Below, piece by piece: positions 56,104 through 64,000 of a stretch of DNA of 64,000 nt. Origin of the DNA: Christensenella sp. UBA3857 (GTDB lineage Bacteria; Bacillota; Clostridia; Christensenellales; CAG-138). The notes below the pieces were generated by a model. The model was not told the DNA's origin, did no database searches, and saw only the letters and a list, made by a program, of their open reading frames with translations. The position numbers were made by a program, and so were the translations under genes. Where the stretch lies: assembly GCA_002392505.1 (NCBI GenBank), contig DGHD01000059.1, positions 3,352-67,351 of the forward strand. The letters are read 5' to 3'. The first letter of the stretch is position 1. Every line of letters begins with the position of its first letter.

Positions 56104-57003
56104 TTATTTCTCCGGGATGGGACGCCCGCCCTCAAGACCGCCGCAGACCCATCTGCCCGTCGCGCCGCAGGGCAGAACGAGCTTATCCCGCGTGATGGGA
56201 AGCCCGACCTCCTGCGATTCGACGCTGCCGCCGCGGTCCTTCAATGCGACGGTGAGCACGTCTTTAAGCACCATGGGAGCCAAGCCCGTGGTGTAGGAAT
56301 TGATAAGGAAGAACGCGGCGTTTTCGGAGAGGAGCTTGACTGCCGCCTCCACAAGGGGATAGAGCCCCGTTTCGATGCGCCACATCTCGCCGTCGGGACC
56401 GCGCCCGTAGCTCGGCGGATCCATGAGTATGCCCTCATAGAAATGGCCGCGGCGCGCCTCCCTGAGAACGAATTTCATACAATCGTCCACTATGAAGCGG
56501 ACGGGCTTATCCTGAAGCGAGCACTCGGCAAGGTTCTGCTTCGCCCATTGGACGATGCTCTTCGCCGCGTCGACGTGTACGACCTCCGCCCCTTCCGCCG
56601 CGAGCGCGCAGGTTGCGCCGCCGGTGTACGCGAACAGGTTGAGCACGCGGAAGGGCTCCCCGGGATGCTCCGCCTTGAAGCGGCGCACGACCGAGCGCAT
56701 AAAATCCCAATTGACTGCCTGCTCCGGAAACAGACCCGTGTGCTTGAAGCCCGTGGGACGCACCACGAAGGTGAGATCGCGGTAACTCACGTTCCAGGAT
56801 TCGGGAAGGTCCTTGTTGTACTCCCAATACCCGCCGCCCGTGGAAGAGCGGTTGTATTTCGCGTCCACCCTTCGGTTATCCCTCATGGGCCACACCGCCT
56901 GGGGATCGGGGCGAAGCAGCGTGACGGAGCCCCATCTCTCGAGCTTGTCTCCGCCGCCTGCGTCGATTATCTCATAGTCTTTCCAGCCTGATGCTATATA
57001 CAT
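56104..57003 (-). CDS. Class I SAM-dependent methyltransferase, RlmI/RlmK-like
   Basis: 299 residues. An N-terminal beta-rich part precedes the Rossmann fold: motif I VLNLFAYTGGAT, an acidic strand end VVHVDAAKS, and motif IV MDPPSYGRG, as in 23S rRNA m5C methyltransferases. The pairing with pseudouridine synthase domains in one operon supports an rRNA modification role. Target site unknown. Confidence 0.88.
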   Translation of the reverse strand: MYIASGWKDYEIIDAGGGDKLERWGSVTLLRPDPQAVWPMRDNRRVDAKYNRSSTGGGYWEYNKDLPESWNVSYRDLTFVVRPTGFKHTGLFPEQAVNWDFMRSVVRRFKAEHPGEPFRVLNLFAYTGGATCALAAEGAEVVHVDAAKSIVQWAKQNLAECSLQDKPVRFIVDDCMKFVLREARRGHFYEGILMDPPSYGRGPDGEMWRIETGLYPLVEAAVKLLSENAAFFLINSYTTGLAPMVLKDVLTVALKDRGGSVESQEVGLPITRDKLVLPCGATGRWVCGGLEGGRPIPEK

Positions 57004-57013
57004 GTTTCACCTT

Positions 57014-57718
57014 TTATACGCCCGGGATAAAGCCCAAAAGGAAATTCGAATAATAGAAGAATTTTGCCATTTTGCTGCCCTCGACAAGGTCTTTTACGAC
57101 GTCGAACGGGAGCACGGTCAAAACGATCGGACAGATCATGAAGAACAGGAACACGGCAAGCACGCCCCTTATGAGTCCCGCGCCGATAGCGGCGGGGATC
57201 TCCACCTTTTTGAGGACGGGAAGCGGCTTTGCGTAATTGATCCAGCCGAGAATGAACCCCAGCACGATGCGAAGCGCCATGAACAGGACGAGGAACACGA
57301 GTATGTTGATCGTCACGAGTACCATCGTCTGGTTGAAGTAATCGCCGAGCGTGGTAACTCCCATGGACTCGAATGCGGCGTCCGTGACGTTGGCGCGGAT
57401 GCGCTCGTTCATGGGGAATGCGACCTCCGACCGCTCGTAGATCTCCTCAAGCTCGGCGTTGGGGATCTCCGCAATATCTTTTTTTATGTATTCTACGTCG
57501 TAGATATTCTCGCTGCCCTCAGTATAATAGAGCATGGTGTTGAAGAGCTTTTCGTTCTGCTCCACCTGGAACGCCATGAGCGGAGTCATAAGGAAAGCGA
57601 ATACGACGCACACGGCGTAAAGCAGTATGTCGATCGCCGTGTAGACGAAGCCCTTATATACGCCCGCAAGCATGAAGAGCGCGAGTATTGCCATTACGGC
57701 AAGATCGAGTATGTTCAT
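57014..57718 (-). CDS. CvpA-like membrane protein
   Basis: 234 residues, about four helices (about 5-25, 28-48, 131-156, 176-200) with a long loop insertion (about 52-120). The pattern MNILDLAVMAILALFMLAGVYKGF is typical of the CvpA family start. Overlaps the DUF5711 gene by 4 bases. Family role is unclear (envelope integrity or secretion). Confidence 0.8.
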   Translation of the reverse strand: MNILDLAVMAILALFMLAGVYKGFVYTAIDILLYAVCVVFAFLMTPLMAFQVEQNEKLFNTMLYYTEGSENIYDVEYIKKDIAEIPNAELEEIYERSEVAFPMNERIRANVTDAAFESMGVTTLGDYFNQTMVLVTINILVFLVLFMALRIVLGFILGWINYAKPLPVLKKVEIPAAIGAGLIRGVLAVFLFFMICPIVLTVLPFDVVKDLVEGSKMAKFFYYSNFLLGFIPGV

Positions 57719-58848
57719 TTGCCTACCGACAGGAGAACGTATTCCCCGCTCCTTTCCATAAGGATGTGATGCTCATCCAGCTTTTCGGAGGAGGCCGTAA
57801 CGCCCACGGGCAGCGGGGCGGATTCCAGGGGCTTCCCCTTGTTGGAGATGAGCTTTAAGCCGTTGCCCGTTACGATAACGAGCGAGCCGTTTACAAGATG
57901 ACAGCCGACGGCGCCCTCCGGCACCGACACGGAGACCGCGGTCTCCCCCGCGACGTCCTTCTGCGATACGGTCAGTATGCGAAGGGACGGCGCGCCTGCT
58001 ATATCCGATGCGCTCCTCGGCATGAGGAGGAGCACCGGCGAATCGCCCGTGATCGACTTATCTATCACGCGGTAGCCGTAAAGCTGCACGCGGTAAACCT
58101 CACGGTTGGCGGAGGCGGAATAGCGTATCAGCGAATCCGTGCCTACAATGTAAACGCTGGAGCCGGTGAAGAACACGTCCTCCACAAGCTGATCCGATAC
58201 GGTGATAACGCCGGTCGAGCTCATTCTGTCGAGATCGAAGGTCGTTATGGTGGTCCTCGGCGAGCCGCTGTCGGTATCGAGCTCCATAAGCCAGAGCGTG
58301 GAACCCGAAGCCTCGCTGAAGCCGAAGTTCACGAGCCTGCCAGCGCTGAACGGGAACTCGTATATCTGCTGCCCGTTAAGACCGTAGACCGTGACATTTT
58401 CGTCCCCGTTGGGGCGCTTCGTGCAGACGGCGGCGTGCGCCCTGCCGCAGCGGAGCGCGATGACCTCCCCCTCCGGTTCGATATCGAAGGGCGCGTCTAT
58501 GATCTGCACCGCGTTCTTCGAATAGACCGCCTTTATTCCGGCGGAACCCGCTATGCCGGTCGGCGCAGCCGTGAGCGGACGGGTGAAATTGTTGTCCTCG
58601 TCCTTAAAGCTGTAAAAGTTCAGCGCGCCGCCGCGAACGTACATTATGCCGTCGCCCGTGCCGCAGACAAGCTCCGAAGAGGTGAGCGGCAGCGTCCTCG
58701 TTATGAGCTGGGTGCCGCAGTTCTTCGCAGTGAGCGCAGCGAGCACGGCGACGCCGGCAAGCGCTATGAGGCTTATGACGACTATCGCTATCCTTAACGC
58801 CGTTTTTTTGCGGTCTCTTACGACCAGTCTCCGCCTTTTGCGGGGCAT
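57715..58848 (-). CDS. DUF5711-like exported protein
   Basis: 377 residues. Basic N-terminus, one helix (about 19-41), then an extracellular beta-propeller-like domain with repeats such as GGALNFYSFKDEDNN, VTVYGLNGQQIYEFPF, SSVYIVGTDSLIRYSAS. DUF5711 genes commonly sit beside CvpA-like genes in Clostridia, as here. First gene of a four-gene minus-strand operon. Confidence 0.82.
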   Translation of the reverse strand: MPRKRRRLVVRDRKKTALRIAIVVISLIALAGVAVLAALTAKNCGTQLITRTLPLTSSELVCGTGDGIMYVRGGALNFYSFKDEDNNFTRPLTAAPTGIAGSAGIKAVYSKNAVQIIDAPFDIEPEGEVIALRCGRAHAAVCTKRPNGDENVTVYGLNGQQIYEFPFSAGRLVNFGFSEASGSTLWLMELDTDSGSPRTTITTFDLDRMSSTGVITVSDQLVEDVFFTGSSVYIVGTDSLIRYSASANREVYRVQLYGYRVIDKSITGDSPVLLLMPRSASDIAGAPSLRILTVSQKDVAGETAVSVSVPEGAVGCHLVNGSLVIVTGNGLKLISNKGKPLESAPLPVGVTASSEKLDEHHILMERSGEYVLLSVGK

Positions 58849-58901
58849 ATTATCACTTTACCTTTCCCGGCGACAAGTTCGCCGAAAGAATCTCAAACAG
58901 A

Positions 58902-59783
58902 TCATCCTTTAAGCGGAAGCATCAGGCGCAGCGCTCCCGGAAGCAGTTTGAACGTTGTCGGCGCGGATTCTCCGAGCTCGCCGTCAAGTTGCATGGGCGC
59001 TTTTTCGCACTCGATCGAAACTTCCTTTGCCTTGAAATAGAGCACTGGTTTTTTGCCGAGGTGCCTGCCCTTCACATAGAGGGGGAACAGCGTAAGGAAT
59101 CTGAACAGACTGACTTTTCTTACAACGCATACGTCGAAGTATCCGTCGAACGGATCGGCCTCGGGACAGACGGCTATGCCGCCGCCGAAATGAGAGCCGT
59201 TCCCAACTGACAGTAAAAGCACCGTTTCATCTATGACTTTGCCGTCCGCAACGAGCCTGACGGGCACCTTGTTCAGCGGGAACAACGACTTAACAATGCC
59301 TATCAGATAGGGCAGCATGCCGCGAAAGCGGCCCTTGTACTTTTCGGTATTGATCACCACGTCCACGTCAAAGCCGAGTCCGCCCACGTTGATGAAGGGC
59401 TTATCCCCCGCAATGCCGATATCGACGGGGCGCGGGGCGCCGCCGATCATTACCTCCGCCGCCTTGACGGGATCCGTCGGCATAGAGACCGCCCTTGCAA
59501 AATCGTTGCCGGTGCCGAACGGGCAAAGACCCATCACGGTGTCGTCATATTTATACAGCGCCGACGCGATCTCGTTTAACGTGCCGTCGCCTCCGACGGA
59601 AACGATGAACCTTTCGCCGTTGGCATAGGCCTCTTCTGCAAGCTCGGTGGACTGATTTGCCCTTTCTGTGAAGACGCAGCCGAATTCAACGCCTTTATCA
59701 TTTAGAAACTGCTTTACGATCTTGAATTTATCCATAGCCGCGCCGCCGCCGGCGACGGGATTGACTATAAAATACGGTCTCAT
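58902..59783 (-). CDS. Diacylglycerol/lipid kinase (DgkB/YegS family)
   Basis: 293 residues. N-terminal PNVAGGG-type nucleotide loop (FIVNPVAGGGAAMDKF), SVGGDGTLNEIASAL, and LCPFGTGNDFARAV, the family signatures; the C-terminal beta-domain has QLDGE. Phosphorylates diacylglycerol or a related lipid at the inner membrane face, feeding phosphatidic acid back to phospholipid synthesis. Single gene. Confidence 0.94.
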   Translation of the reverse strand: MRPYFIVNPVAGGGAAMDKFKIVKQFLNDKGVEFGCVFTERANQSTELAEEAYANGERFIVSVGGDGTLNEIASALYKYDDTVMGLCPFGTGNDFARAVSMPTDPVKAAEVMIGGAPRPVDIGIAGDKPFINVGGLGFDVDVVINTEKYKGRFRGMLPYLIGIVKSLFPLNKVPVRLVADGKVIDETVLLLSVGNGSHFGGGIAVCPEADPFDGYFDVCVVRKVSLFRFLTLFPLYVKGRHLGKKPVLYFKAKEVSIECEKAPMQLDGELGESAPTTFKLLPGALRLMLPLKG

Positions 59784-59878
59784 AAGAGAGTATTGACCCC
59801 CATAATATTCAAATCCAACTTATATTGTACTACAAGCGGCGCCAAAAGTACAGAGGCAGTTTTGTTTGCCGCGGGGAC

Positions 59879-59907
59879 TTGAAAAAGGGCATTGAAAAGG
59901 GTATAAT
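59879..59907 (+). promoter_or_regulatory. Sigma-A promoter of the DUF1015 gene
   Basis: TTGAAA (59879-59884), 17-base spacer, TATAAT (59902-59907). Confidence 0.85.
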
Positions 59908-59969
59908 AAAAATTGCGGCGTGTATGCGCCGCGCCTTGAATAAAACTATTATTATCGGAGGTTTTCGTT

Positions 59970-61313
59970 ATGGATCCCAAGTATCAGAATAACGCCGGTC
60001 TCGCGGTTCCCGAGATCATGTTCCCCGCAAAGGGCGTCGACCTTTCCAAGTGGGCGTGCGTAGCGTGCGATCAGTACACCTCTCAGCCCGATTACTGGGA
60101 GGGCTGCGAGAAGATCGTCGGCGACGCTCCTTCCACGCTTCGCATAATGCTGCCGGAGATCTATCTTGACAAGCCCGGCGAGGCGGAGCGTATCGCCGCC
60201 ATAAGGAAGACCATGGACGAATACATGGCAAACGGCACCCTGCAGAATCTCGGTCAGGGCTTCATGCTCACCCGCCGCACCGTCGACGGCAAAACGAGGA
60301 CGGGCCTCGTCGTGGCTCTCGATCTTGAGTGCTATGATTACAACAAGGGTTCCACCACTCTCATAAGGGCTACCGAGGGCACCATCGTCGAGCGCATTCC
60401 CCCGCGTCTTCGCATCCGCGACGGCGCTCCCCTGGAGTTGCCGCACATCCTCGTGCTCATCGACGACGAGAAGAAGAGCGTTATCGAGCCCATCTACGAG
60501 GCGGTAAAGAACAACGAAAAGTTCTATGATTTCGAGCTCATGCAGAAGGGCGGTCATATCGAGGGCTGGTTCATAAACGACGAGGAGACCATCAAGAACG
60601 CCATCGCCGCAGTCGAAGGGCTTATCGATCCCATGAAGTACGGCCGTGAAATGGCGCCCCTGCTCTTCGCCATGGGCGACGGCAACCACTCCTTCGCCAC
60701 CGCGAAGGCGAATTGGGAGAAGCTCAAGGCGACCCTGCCCGAGGATCAGCGTGAGGATCATCCCGCAAGGTACGCGCTCGTCGAGCTGGAGAACGTCCAT
60801 GACGAGGGCATCGTGTTCGAGCCCATCCACCGCGTCGTGTTCAACGTGAGCGTTAAGAAGTTCCTGAACGATCTCGCCGCGAAGCTCAAGGAGCAGAACC
60901 CCGGCGGCATCGTCGATATCGAGCTCTTCGAGTCCGAGCGCAGGTTCAACAGGAATTATGAGCGCGCGGTCGCCGACGGCGGTCACGTGATCCCCATCGT
61001 CATCCAGGGCAAGCGCGGCTTCATCGCCGTAAAGCGTCCCGCCGCTCAGCTCGAGGTCGGCACCCTGCAGGCGGCGCTTGACGTCGTCCTCAAGGCGACC
61101 AAGGGCGCGACGATCGACTACATCCACGGCGCAGACGTCGTAAACGACCTCGGCTCCAAGGTGCATAACATCGGCTTCCTGCTTCCCGCTATGGACAAGT
61201 CCGCCTTCTTCAAGACCGTCGTGTTCGACGGCGCTCTCCCCCGCAAGACCTTCTCCATGGGCGAAGCGCACGAGAAGAGGTATTACCTCGAGTGCAGGAA
61301 AATAATGAAATAA
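59970..61313 (+). CDS. DUF1015-family protein
   Basis: 447 residues. Contains the conserved CDQYTSQPDYW near the start, ERIPPRLRIRDGAPLELPHI in the middle, and MGDGNHSFATAK, the family hallmark. Often near amino-acid or D-lactate metabolism genes in other genomes, but reaction unknown. GGAGG lies 8 bases before the ATG. Single gene with promoter and terminator. Confidence 0.92.
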   Translation: MDPKYQNNAGLAVPEIMFPAKGVDLSKWACVACDQYTSQPDYWEGCEKIVGDAPSTLRIMLPEIYLDKPGEAERIAAIRKTMDEYMANGTLQNLGQGFMLTRRTVDGKTRTGLVVALDLECYDYNKGSTTLIRATEGTIVERIPPRLRIRDGAPLELPHILVLIDDEKKSVIEPIYEAVKNNEKFYDFELMQKGGHIEGWFINDEETIKNAIAAVEGLIDPMKYGREMAPLLFAMGDGNHSFATAKANWEKLKATLPEDQREDHPARYALVELENVHDEGIVFEPIHRVVFNVSVKKFLNDLAAKLKEQNPGGIVDIELFESERRFNRNYERAVADGGHVIPIVIQGKRGFIAVKRPAAQLEVGTLQAALDVVLKATKGATIDYIHGADVVNDLGSKVHNIGFLLPAMDKSAFFKTVVFDGALPRKTFSMGEAHEKRYYLECRKIMK

Positions 61314-61324
61314 GCTGGTTAAGC

Positions 61325-61357
61325 AAAAGGGATCCTTCGGTGAAGGATCCCTTTTTT
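61325..61357 (+). terminator. Terminator of the DUF1015 gene
   Basis: AAAAGGGATCCTTC/GAAGGATCCCTTTT stem with GGT loop, followed by TT and TGTT. Confidence 0.88.
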
Positions 61358-61564
61358 GTTATTATTCCCCTTACCCGCCCTCGCCCCTGCGGTCAGCCTC
61401 GCGGTAATGCGCTGTGTTTATCCGAACGGAAATAACAATGCGTTTATGCAATGTCGGGGCATAACGATGAAAAAACACGCCGCCCTGAGCGCCCAATATC
61501 GAGTCCGTTTATCCTCAGTCTCATGGAGTTTGAGACTCGCCCCGCAGGGGTTAACAACTTATCA
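61358..61564. other. Intergenic region, no gene
   Basis: About 200 bases with a small GTCTCA/TGAGAC hairpin near 61528. I see no supportable coding or RNA feature. Confidence 0.5.
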
Positions 61565-62017
61565 TTATTTAAGATCGACCGTCCAGTTCGCCTGCTGGAG
61601 CATATTGTCGGTCTGCCGCAGCTCCTTGCTCATATCGTCGAGCTGTTTCTGGAGCTTTCGCACGTTGACGGTGCTTAGTATCTTTATCTCGCTCCTTGAC
61701 GCGCGCCCGGAGAGATTCGACGCCTCGTCGAGGAAATTCCTGTAAGCGGAGGTCTTGACCGAAAGCGCGTCGCGCTTGGCGATAAGCTCGGTCAGAGTTC
61801 TGCCCTCTATGACCGTCGCGGCGTTGGTAAGATTGATGCGCGCCATAAGCTCCTCAAGACGGGCGACGCACGCGTCCAGCTCCTTAATGAGCTCCGAAGG
61901 ATCCTCCGCCGGCTTTTCTCCCTCCTGCACGGTGGCGTTCCGCGAAAGACGGAACCTCAACTGATCGATGCGCCTCGCGATATCCGCGCGCTCCTGTAAT
62001 GCTTCTGCAAGTTTCAT
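61565..62017 (-). CDS. DIP1984-family protein
   Basis: 150 residues, helical. Characteristic MKLAEALQERADIARRIDQL, NATVQEGEKPAEDPSEL, INLTNAATVIEG, SRSEIKILSTV and QANWTVDL. The family (septicolysin-like name in databases) has no settled function. Promoter at 62130-62158. Confidence 0.9.
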   Translation of the reverse strand: MKLAEALQERADIARRIDQLRFRLSRNATVQEGEKPAEDPSELIKELDACVARLEELMARINLTNAATVIEGRTLTELIAKRDALSVKTSAYRNFLDEASNLSGRASRSEIKILSTVNVRKLQKQLDDMSKELRQTDNMLQQANWTVDLK

Positions 62018-62129
62018 TTTCCGTTCCTTTGCCGCCTAATGGCGTCCTTTCTTTTGAATTTCGACGGTTCGGCAAAACTGCCGCCGTCCTGCGGCAAGGT
62101 CAAGCCTTCAAGCCTTTTTCGATAATAAG

Positions 62130-62158
62130 ATTATAGCATCCGCAAAGCATTTTTTCAA
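62130..62158 (-). promoter_or_regulatory. Sigma-A promoter of the DIP1984 gene
   Basis: Minus-strand TTGAAA (62158-62153), 17-base spacer, TATAAT (62135-62130). Confidence 0.85.
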
Positions 62159-62194
62159 CATCCCGCAGGCTCTCAAATATACTTTATTAAACGC

Positions 62195-62223
62195 TTGACA
62201 ATTCCGGCATACTGCACTATAAT
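62195..62223 (+). promoter_or_regulatory. Sigma-A promoter of tRNA-Arg(ACG)
   Basis: TTGACA (62195-62200), 17-base spacer, TATAAT (62218-62223), 16 bases before the tRNA. Confidence 0.92.
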
Positions 62224-62239
62224 ATTTGAGCATTGAAAA

Positions 62240-62316
62240 GCGCCCTTGGCTCAGCTGGATAGAGCGTTTGGCTACGGACCAGAAGGTCGGGGGTTCGAAT
62301 CCCTCAGGGCGCGCCA
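62240..62316 (+). tRNA. tRNA-Arg (anticodon ACG)
   Basis: 77 bases with encoded CCA and discriminator G. Acceptor GCGCCCT/AGGGCGC; anticodon arm TTTGG, loop CTACGGA, CCAGA, giving ACG (62274-62276), the wobble-edited arginine tRNA. Confidence 0.95.
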
Positions 62317-62324
62317 GAAAAAAA

Positions 62325-62349
62325 GCACTGCATCCGCAGTGCTTTTTTT
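62325..62349 (+). terminator. Terminator of tRNA-Arg
   Basis: GCACTGC/GCAGTGC stem with ATCC loop, flanked by A and T runs of seven. Confidence 0.9.
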
Positions 62350-62360
62350 CTGCCTTTTTC

Positions 62361-62819
62361 GCCCTGAGGGATCGAACCCCGAAAGGGCGTACGCCGTTAA
62401 GAAAAAAGCCAAAGTCTTGGCTTTTTTAGGCGTATGCCGAGGCAGACGCGTCTGCGCCTGCCGAGGAAGGGAGATCCTTATCAACGCATCTGTGAGGGGA
62501 AATCTCGTTTTTTGCCCTGAGGGATCGAACCCCGAAAGGGCGTACGCCGTCAAGAAAAAAGCCAAAGTCTTGGCTTTTTTAGGCGTATGCCGAGGCAGAC
62601 GCGTCTGCGCCTGCCGAGGAAGGGAGATCCTTATCAACGCATCTGTGAGGGGAAATCTCGTTTTTCGCCCTGAGAGATCGAACCCCGAAAGGGCGTACGC
62701 CGTTAAGAAAAAAGCCAAAGTCTTGGCTTTTTTAGGCGTATGCCGAGGCAGACGCGTCTGCGGCTGCCGAGGAAGGGAGATCCTTATCAACGCATCTTTG
62801 AGGGGATAACTCACTTTTC
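62361..62819. repeat. Three tandem 153-bp repeats carrying a reversed tRNA-Arg piece
   Basis: Units start at 62361, 62514 and 62667, with a decayed fourth beginning near 62820. Each opens with CGCCCTGAGGGATCGAACCCC, the reverse complement of the T-arm and 3' acceptor of the adjacent tRNA-Arg less one base. It then has a hairpin AAAAAAGCCAA/TTGGCTTTTTT inside a weaker outer pair (GGCGTACGCC, GGCGTATGCC). The period is a multiple of three, so both strands stay open by chance; no protein is supported. Confidence 0.9.
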
Positions 62820-62858
62820 GTCCAGCCGGATCGAACCGCCGATACGTTCCTTATGCTC

Positions 62859-62887
62859 TTGTTTTTTGCTTCGATACTTGTTATAAT
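62859..62887 (+). promoter_or_regulatory. Sigma-A-type promoter upstream of the second ECF sigma gene
   Basis: TTGTTT (62859-62864), 17-base spacer, TATAAT (62882-62887). It would give a basal supply of sigma, ahead of the ECF-type promoter. Confidence 0.65.
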
Positions 62888-62938
62888 ATCTTTTGTACCA
62901 AAAAAATCATAAAAAATCGTATTTTTTTCAAAAACGAC

Positions 62939-62970
62939 GGAACCAAAGCCCCGTCTCGTGCGTTATATAA
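62939..62970 (+). promoter_or_regulatory. ECF-type promoter of the second sigma gene
   Basis: GGAACC (62939-62944), 16-base spacer, CGTTATATAA (62961-62970). Same boxes and spacer length as at 35024-35050. It suggests the sigma factor activates its own operon. Confidence 0.75.
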
Positions 62971-63010
62971 ATGAAGCGGGCAATAGGGGCTTGTCCTTCA
63001 GGAGGGTCGA

Positions 63011-63538
63011 TTGCAGATGCCCGAACGGGATTTCGACACAATATATGAGAATTATTCCAGGCTCGTATATTGGGCGGCGTATCGGGTCCTATCCGACAGG
63101 GAGCAAACAGAGGACGTTACTCAAAACGTTTTTATGACGGTGCTCCACAGCATGGACCAGATAGCGCCCATGAGCGACGCGCAGCTCAAGGGCTGGCTTT
63201 ACCGCGTTTCGGTAAACGCCGCGCTTGATTTCAAGCGCCGTCAAAGCAAGGAAGTTCTCTCCGACGAACCCGTCGGCGCCGAGGTCGCAGACGCCGGAGC
63301 AACTCCGGAGGATGAAGCCGCGCTGAACGATACGCGCGCCGCCGTGCGCGAAGTATTGAACGGCATGGACGATATTTACCGCGAACCTCTCGTTATGTAC
63401 TATTTTTCCGAGATGAGCGTTCTTGAGATAGCCGATGCGCTCGGCGTCTCAGAGGGGACCGTCAAATCGAGGATGAATCGGGGAAGAAAAATAATGGCGC
63501 AGCGTTTGCGCGCAAAAGGGATCGGATATGAAGGATAA
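63011..63538 (+). CDS. ECF-type RNA polymerase sigma factor (second)
   Basis: 175 residues from TTG 63011 (GGAGGG 4-5 bases upstream), or 173 from ATG 63017. Region 2 has YENYSRLVYWAAYRVLSDREQTEDVTQNVF and GWLYRVSVNAALDFKRR; an acidic linker; region 4 has MYYFSEMSVLEIADALGVSEGTVKSRMNRGRKIM. The stop is overlapped by the anti-sigma gene start (11 bases). Confidence 0.94.
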   Translation: MQMPERDFDTIYENYSRLVYWAAYRVLSDREQTEDVTQNVFMTVLHSMDQIAPMSDAQLKGWLYRVSVNAALDFKRRQSKEVLSDEPVGAEVADAGATPEDEAALNDTRAAVREVLNGMDDIYREPLVMYYFSEMSVLEIADALGVSEGTVKSRMNRGRKIMAQRLRAKGIGYEG

Positions 63539-64000
63539 TATCAAAGAACTGAATTTGGAAAACGAGCTTCCTCCAGAGGAGTCCGCTGCAATAGACCGTC
63601 TTCTTTCGGACTTTGCCGAAGCCGAAAACAGCGAGGTCGATTATGCTTCGATGCTCGCCTCCATCAAGGCGAAGGCAAGGAAGGAGAACATTTCGGTATT
63701 CCCTGCCGCCGGAAAGAAGCGCGGCACGGCAAGGCGCGTGCTGACAGGCGTCGGCGCGGCGGCGGCAGTGTTCGTCGTTGGACTTGCTGCGTTTGCCGTT
63801 ATCAGGGCGCTGCCCTTCCCCGGCATGAACGGTAAGACCGCCGCGGGCGATATCATCTCCCAGAGCGACAAAGTGATCGAGACCGAGCAGCCTTCCGGTA
63901 ATAACGTGCTGCCCGATCCCGGCAAAACAAATTCCGGCGAAAAGACCGGCAATAACGATTCCTCCTCCCCTGCCGAGCCTGCCAATACCGCGGAGCCCGT
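63528..64000 (+). CDS. Probable anti-sigma factor (3' end outside window)
   Basis: At least 157 residues, open to the window edge. Start ATG 63528 overlaps the sigma stop. Cytoplasmic head of about 70 residues (ELNLENELPPEESAAIDRLLSDFAEA), basic stretch KKRGTARR, one helix (about 75-93: VLTGVGAAAAVFVVGLAAFAV), then an extracellular Ser/Asn/Pro/Thr-rich part. Same plan as the serpin protein head but with a longer cytoplasmic region. Its extracellular domain is not yet visible. Confidence 0.8.
   Translation, partial: MKDNIKELNLENELPPEESAAIDRLLSDFAEAENSEVDYASMLASIKAKARKENISVFPAAGKKRGTARRVLTGVGAAAAVFVVGLAAFAVIRALPFPGMNGKTAAGDIISQSDKVIETEQPSGNNVLPDPGKTNSGEKTGNNDSSSPAEPANTAEP

Noticed and set aside
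59952-61271. A 439-residue frame antisense to the DUF1015 gene
   Set aside because: No start signal or domain; the plus-strand gene has promoter, ribosome binding site and terminator.
62246-62814. Repetitive proteins of 180-187 residues on both strands over the 153-bp repeats
   Set aside because: Open frames arise because the period is divisible by three; one frame starts inside a tRNA, and there is no ribosome binding site.

Overview
The window reads as chromosomal DNA of a GC-rich member of the Clostridia (Bacillota), probably an uncultured gut or anaerobic lineage. The signs are strong AGGAGG ribosome binding sites, textbook sigma-A promoters with 17-bp spacers, a T-box leader before ileS, a zapA/U32/mutS2 cluster, a CvpA/DUF5711 pair, Fe-S and oxygen-sensitive style proteins, and many lipoproteins with Lgt/Lsp lipoboxes. 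No rRNA, CRISPR array, intact prophage or intact transposase is visible. Eight complete tRNA genes are present.

Layout. 1-1112: 3' part of tyrS and a small membrane protein. 1198-3506 (minus): an ECF sigma factor, a membrane-anchored serpin and a small lipoprotein, with a probable ECF-type promoter in front of the sigma gene. 3610-4917: a DUF815 ATPase. 5089-8988 (plus): a tight operon mrp / C_GCAxxG_C_C protein / TIM-barrel isomerase / DUF1461 membrane protein / tsaD. 9090-14250: tRNA-Leu(GAG), then an accessory stretch with a lipoprotein, a three-gene HipBST toxin-antitoxin locus with three evenly spaced operators, a truncated ParB-like gene, and a broken metal-related operon behind two metal-repressor-type palindromes. 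14284-17571: M29 aminopeptidase, VOC protein, YwaF-like protein, a dead GNAT gene and a small conserved protein; three of these starts share near-identical promoter modules.

17932-28320 (minus) is one large locus: response regulator, histidine kinase, two big exported propeller-like proteins, an ABC ATPase, two ABC-2 permeases and a third propeller-like lipoprotein. It looks like an envelope-stress or peptide-sensing system of unassigned function. 28673-30304 holds a serine-recombinase remnant, a partial tRNA-Gly duplicate, a six-tRNA operon (Arg, His, Gln, Lys, Leu, Gly) and four 109-bp structured tandem repeats inside that operon. 30558-35724 includes a lipoprotein/XRE pair around a palindromic operator, a three-domain fusion (D-serine ammonia-lyase, Nudix, AlkD-like), a zinc-ribbon membrane protein, and an ECF-type promoter that seems to drive only a short terminated transcript.

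35801-49603 is mostly housekeeping on the minus strand: mutS2, U32 peptidase, zapA, an HTH membrane protein with a poly-aspartate tail, an esterase, a TldD/TldE-like pair and an ion transporter, with a TetR regulator and a DUF362 ferredoxin-type protein on plus. 49762-54643 (plus): small membrane protein, T-box, ileS, TPR-like lipoprotein. 54714-58848 (minus operon): double-domain RluA pseudouridine synthase, RlmI-like methyltransferase, CvpA-like protein, DUF5711 protein. Then a diacylglycerol kinase-like protein, a DUF1015 protein, a DIP1984 protein and tRNA-Arg(ACG), followed by three 153-bp tandem repeats that carry a reversed piece of that tRNA. The window ends in a second ECF sigma/anti-sigma pair. 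The promoter of that sigma gene has the same bipartite element and spacing as the orphan promoter at 35024-35050, so the two sites probably belong to one regulon.
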